A stretch of DNA of 10,201 nt from Chitinophaga pinensis. Its GTDB lineage: Bacteria; Bacteroidota; Bacteroidia; Flavobacteriales_D; Crocinitomicaceae. Positions within the stretch are counted from its first letter, which is position 1. Each line of letters begins with the position of its first letter. Where the stretch lies: the NCBI GenBank assembly GCA_945870115.1, contig CAMBRH010000114.1:1-10201 (forward strand), in the 5' to 3' direction. Under the pieces are notes generated by a model that saw only the letters and a list, made by a program, of their open reading frames with translations, was not told where the DNA came from and made no database searches. The position numbers were made by a program, and so were the translations under genes. Shown here piece after piece: positions 8,401-10,201 of the stretch.

Positions 8401-8783
8401 TAGTTGTTGCTGTTGAGTCATTCAATATTTATGGGTTTCAAGAAGTGAGTTACTCAAATCAAGTTTGCCCAGTATTTGATCCGATAATTTACATTCCAAA
8501 TTCATTTACACCAAATGGAGATGAATATAATCAGATTTTTAAACCAAGTGTGCTTTTAAGTAATTTCAACGATTATAGTTTTACGATTATCGATCGTTGG
8601 GGGCAAGTTGTTTTTAGGACAAACGACGTAAATGAAGGTTGGGGAGGAGAAATTTCAGGGACAAATAAAAATAATTCTGCCAAAAATGGAGCATATGTCT
8701 ATGTTGTTGAATTAAAAGATGGAAATAATCAAGAAATAATTCGTCGAGGACACGTGAATTTAATTGGCTCAACAGAAAAGTAA
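5496..8783 (+). CDS. Large secreted T9SS type B cargo protein with fibronectin-III-like modules
   Basis: Exported protein of 1095 residues. Residues 1-23 form a signal peptide (hydrophobic run VLLFLLVFLP, likely cleaved near FFA/LES). The mature N-terminus has a domain seen in Bacteroidota surface proteins: GGEITWKC...FVFELVLYRDC (about 28-51). From about 200 to 310 a cadherin/Ig-like stretch carries VSDEDLDSLSFKLVNP and later NGDISFSSVIPGEYVFKF. From about 435 to 990 come roughly five or six divergent fibronectin-III-like modules (DITWSEV, VTLSWNEP, TIFWNQN, LTLNWTN, NFLTWSAYEG cores). Residues about 996-1095 are the gliding-motility-associated type B C-terminal domain: YIPNSFTPNGDEYNQIF, IIDRWGQVVFRT, GWGGE, NGAYVYVVEL and a final RRGHVNLIG. 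That domain is the T9SS export signal, so the product is expected at the cell surface or released, and may be an adhesin. No enzymatic motif is seen. It follows the M16 pair by 27 nt and precedes the TPR gene by 15 nt. Confidence 0.9.
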   Translation: MYFLKNIKVLLFLLVFLPKSFFALESLGGEITWKCAGGNNFVFELVLYRDCNSLDITSLSENIQVWNHATVTDIAVNFISKLTISPTCSQNANSLPALDCGAGDNAGNGLGAVQKIIYQSNPITLSGVPPAEAWIFTYKTTARKASISNLVNPDLSGMTLVAKMFPISKVQNGCLDNSPQFLENPYLVVCTGTNYLYMPNVSDEDLDSLSFKLVNPLNDFLNGSFNPPTNPELSTFSGGFSALSPTPGITINGSNTSFQQNPINGDISFSSVIPGEYVFKFLVESFRNGTKIAEVEREMIVFIVNCNETNTEPTIIAPFQLGGTFQGNFTAGSLVSFTLNSTDIEFLQDGFTSQENTATLSGKSIANLTNTGIQGSSITVNWQTNCSDLKNAFGNEYLSVPYDFVIKVQDNYCQVPKTSYQRVTINLTTNVALEPSQIQCIKTLPNGDLDITWSEVTNPSNDFVQYELHSLENGLLATFPAISTVNAIIPAVNAQHAFYIKTVSGTPCSIAVSGDTVSNILLSLFNPLDGTVTLSWNEPFSTLRPEFSNFYEIYREYPFGSNAWTLIGKSDFGLNQFRDTIDICDAFLNYQVVLPSTICSYTSNTIGDNLKDKISPDIPVISSVSVDTLSGLTTIFWNQNSQADTYGYIIYTLNSSGILVELDTVYGISNNSYSFMSSANVSPNTFSIAAFDSCQTDFLPTTYQTSAKGDLHTTMFLNAKYEICTKILTLNWTNYLGFDAIQGFEIYGHKIGETWSNFGTTSNLKFDMDLEEYQTYEFVILAIESGTLNTSFSNKITFYTVSSTKPSFDYTRVATVTDDFIEIKHYVEAVSGISELALEKKNESGVYEEIDRQSLAQNVTFIDEDVSVSDKSYEYQVRIIDSCGNASSASNQVKTKLLKVNTDNLSETNFLTWSAYEGFNGSILYYNVYRGFDDVFEGAPFKSVPSNQLFCEDKITGMDPEFNGRICYLVVAVESFNIYGFQEVSYSNQVCPVFDPIIYIPNSFTPNGDEYNQIFKPSVLLSNFNDYSFTIIDRWGQVVFRTNDVNEGWGGEISGTNKNNSAKNGAYVYVVELKDGNNQEIIRRGHVNLIGSTEK

Positions 8784-8798
8784 TTACTATATTTGAAT

Positions 8799-10064
8799 AT
8801 GAAATTTATTTTAGCTTTAATTTTTGTTTCCACTTTTGCCTCAAATTTTCGATCTCAAGAGAATTTGAATTCTATTCGACATGAATTCTATTCAAATGAA
8901 GAAAATAGAATTCAGAATGCAATTAAATTACGTGATTTTTATTTGGATGAAAGCCCTGATTCAATTTATAATATCGGCAGTTATTTGATAAATGAAGGAA
9001 TTCAAAAAGAACAAGCTTCATGGCTGAATTTTGGTAAATTAATAATTTCAAGTTTCTATAATAAAAAAGGTAAAACTAAAATTAGTAAAGAAAATTTACA
9101 AGCTTGCATTAAGTATTATAACAGAAAACGCGATTTTGAATTACTTGCTGATGCTCAAAATTTGATGGGAGTTGCTTGTATGTTTGAAACTCAAAATAGG
9201 GAAGCGATTAATTGGTTTTTGAAGTCCTTGCAATCGGCGCAAAATTTAGACACGGACAATCAATCTTTCATGGCACATTTGAATATGTCAGAAGCTTTTC
9301 TAAGATTAGAAAATTACGATTCAGCAGAAAAAGAGGCAAATTCATTCCTACAAAAAGTTAAAAAACAAAAATTAAATAAAGGATTAAGAAAAGGATATTA
9401 TTTATTATCAAGAATTTATTTCGCAACTGAAAGAAATAAAGAAAGTTTTGTTTTGCTTGAAAAATGTTTGAATTTAGCTTATGAAAATGGAGATAAATTA
9501 GGTTTAACTTTAGCAATAAATAATATTGCAATTGCTTACATTGAAGATGGAAATTTAGAAAAAGCAGAATCTTACTTTAGAAAAGCATTAAAATTGAGAT
9601 TGGAAATCAATGATCCAAGTTTAATTTCTGAAAGTTATTACAATTTAGGAGAATTAAATTATCTAAAAGAACATTATGATGAGGCAATAAATTATTATGA
9701 GAAGTCAAAAGAGATTGCACATAAAAGTAATTTATTGAAAGAAAATGCTGATGCGATAAAAAGTATTGGTGAATGTTTTGAAATGAAAAATGATTATAAA
9801 GCTGCTTATCTTAATTTTGTGGAATACAATTTATTGCAAGAAGAATTAATTTCTCAACTAAAAAAAGACGACGCCAAAATCGATGAAAATTATTCGAAAT
9901 TTAAAGAAAAAGAATTTCTTCTTGATCAAAAGAAACGAGAAGATGTTTTGACGAAAAGAGTTGATTCTGCTAATAATTTGGGTTTAATAATGTTTGTTTT
10001 GACGATTTTAATTTTAGGATTTGTCCTGTTTTCGAAAATTTCAACTAAGTCAAAAAATAGTTAA
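8799..10064 (+). CDS. Signal peptide-TPR-coiled-coil protein with C-terminal membrane anchor
   Basis: Protein of 421 residues from the ATG at 8799. A TTG two codons earlier (8793) is possible, but ATG gives a normal signal peptide, MKFILALIFVSTFA. Residues about 100-350 hold some six tetratricopeptide repeats; clear examples are NNIAIAYIEDGNLEKAESYF and YYNLGELNYLKEHYDEAINY. A charged, probably coiled-coil segment follows (about 345-390, ISQLKKDDAKIDENYSKFKE), then one transmembrane helix (394-412, LGLIMFVLTILILGFVLF), then only nine residues (SKISTKSKNS region). This layout, periplasmic TPRs then coiled coil then membrane helix, is the sensor half of Bacteroidota TPR histidine kinases and TPR-HTH regulators, but no kinase or DNA-binding domain follows. 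It starts 15 nt after the T9SS cargo gene and is probably co-transcribed. Its partner and role are unknown. Confidence 0.85.
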   Translation: MKFILALIFVSTFASNFRSQENLNSIRHEFYSNEENRIQNAIKLRDFYLDESPDSIYNIGSYLINEGIQKEQASWLNFGKLIISSFYNKKGKTKISKENLQACIKYYNRKRDFELLADAQNLMGVACMFETQNREAINWFLKSLQSAQNLDTDNQSFMAHLNMSEAFLRLENYDSAEKEANSFLQKVKKQKLNKGLRKGYYLLSRIYFATERNKESFVLLEKCLNLAYENGDKLGLTLAINNIAIAYIEDGNLEKAESYFRKALKLRLEINDPSLISESYYNLGELNYLKEHYDEAINYYEKSKEIAHKSNLLKENADAIKSIGECFEMKNDYKAAYLNFVEYNLLQEELISQLKKDDAKIDENYSKFKEKEFLLDQKKREDVLTKRVDSANNLGLIMFVLTILILGFVLFSKISTKSKNS

Positions 10065-10201
10065 TTCAACTTGCCAGGAAAAATTAACATAAATCTTGGA
10101 ATATTAACTTTGAATTTCTTTTGCGTCTCTAAATTTATAAAAGTGTAAAAACCTTCCATATATCCCATTTCGCTTTTTAATTCAGAATAACTTTTATAGG
10201 A
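10061..10201 (-). CDS. apaG: ApaG-domain protein, C-terminal 46 residues only (start outside window)
   Basis: The last 46 codons of a minus-strand gene, ending at the TAA complementary to 10061-10063. The visible sequence SYSELKSEMGYMEGFYTF, followed by LETQKKFKVNIPRFMLIFPGKLN, matches the end of ApaG (DUF525): the MGxMEGxYTF strand and the V-x-IPxFxLxxP terminal strand of its immunoglobulin-like fold. The full protein is usually about 125-130 residues, so about two thirds lie beyond the window. ApaG was linked genetically to cobalt/magnesium resistance in enterobacteria; its biochemical role is unsettled. It converges on the TPR gene, and the two stop codons share TTAA at 10061-10064. Confidence 0.88.
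   Translation of the reverse strand, partial: SYKSYSELKSEMGYMEGFYTFINLETQKKFKVNIPRFMLIFPGKLN

Noticed and set aside
8788..8795. Exact TAnnTTTG match (TATATTTG) just before the TPR gene
   Set aside because: It is only 3 nt from the ATG at 8799, so a transcript starting from it would begin at or after the start codon; the nearest TTG is at N21. It is more likely chance in AT-rich sequence.

Overview
The window is AT-rich DNA from a member of the Bacteroidota, most likely the Flavobacteriales (possibly a Crocinitomicaceae/Fluviicola-like lineage; the family is a guess). Three things support this. A large secreted protein ends in the gliding-motility-associated type B C-terminal domain used by the type IX secretion system (T9SS). 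Start codons follow A-rich leaders with no Shine-Dalgarno sequence. Promoter-like sequences match the Bacteroidota pattern TTG-N19-TAnnTTTG.

Layout. The minus strand at the left holds the chaperonin operon, groES (1486-1764) followed by groEL (start at 1298, C-terminus cut off by the window edge). The 187-bp groES-groEL spacer is unusual: it holds inverted arrays of a 7-nt-period AAGAC/GTCTT repeat and an AT-only palindrome abutting the groEL start codon. Divergent from groES, on the plus strand, is a FabK/nitronate monooxygenase-like flavoprotein (1953-2900). A closely packed plus-strand run follows: two M16 zinc-protease subunits overlapping by 8 nt (2963-4207 and 4200-5468), a 1095-residue T9SS cargo protein with fibronectin-III-like modules (5496-8783), and a signal peptide-TPR-coiled-coil-membrane-anchor protein (8799-10064). 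At the right edge, the last 46 codons of apaG run on the minus strand and meet the TPR gene tail to tail within a shared TTAA.

How the genes work together. GroES and GroEL form the folding chamber. The two M16 genes look like a split, obligate pair: the first keeps the zinc site but has lost the C-terminal Arg/Tyr substrate-binding pair, and the second has lost all zinc ligands but keeps Arg/Tyr. The large cargo protein and the TPR protein are 15 nt apart and probably co-transcribed, which suggests, but does not show, a common envelope-related role. I see no CRISPR array, tRNA, rRNA, insertion sequence or phage gene. No gap longer than 300 bases lacks a gene. Most of the window is ordinary core or envelope genome. 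The features most worth a second look are the structured groES-groEL spacer, the complementary M16 pair, and the TPR membrane protein that lacks any output domain.
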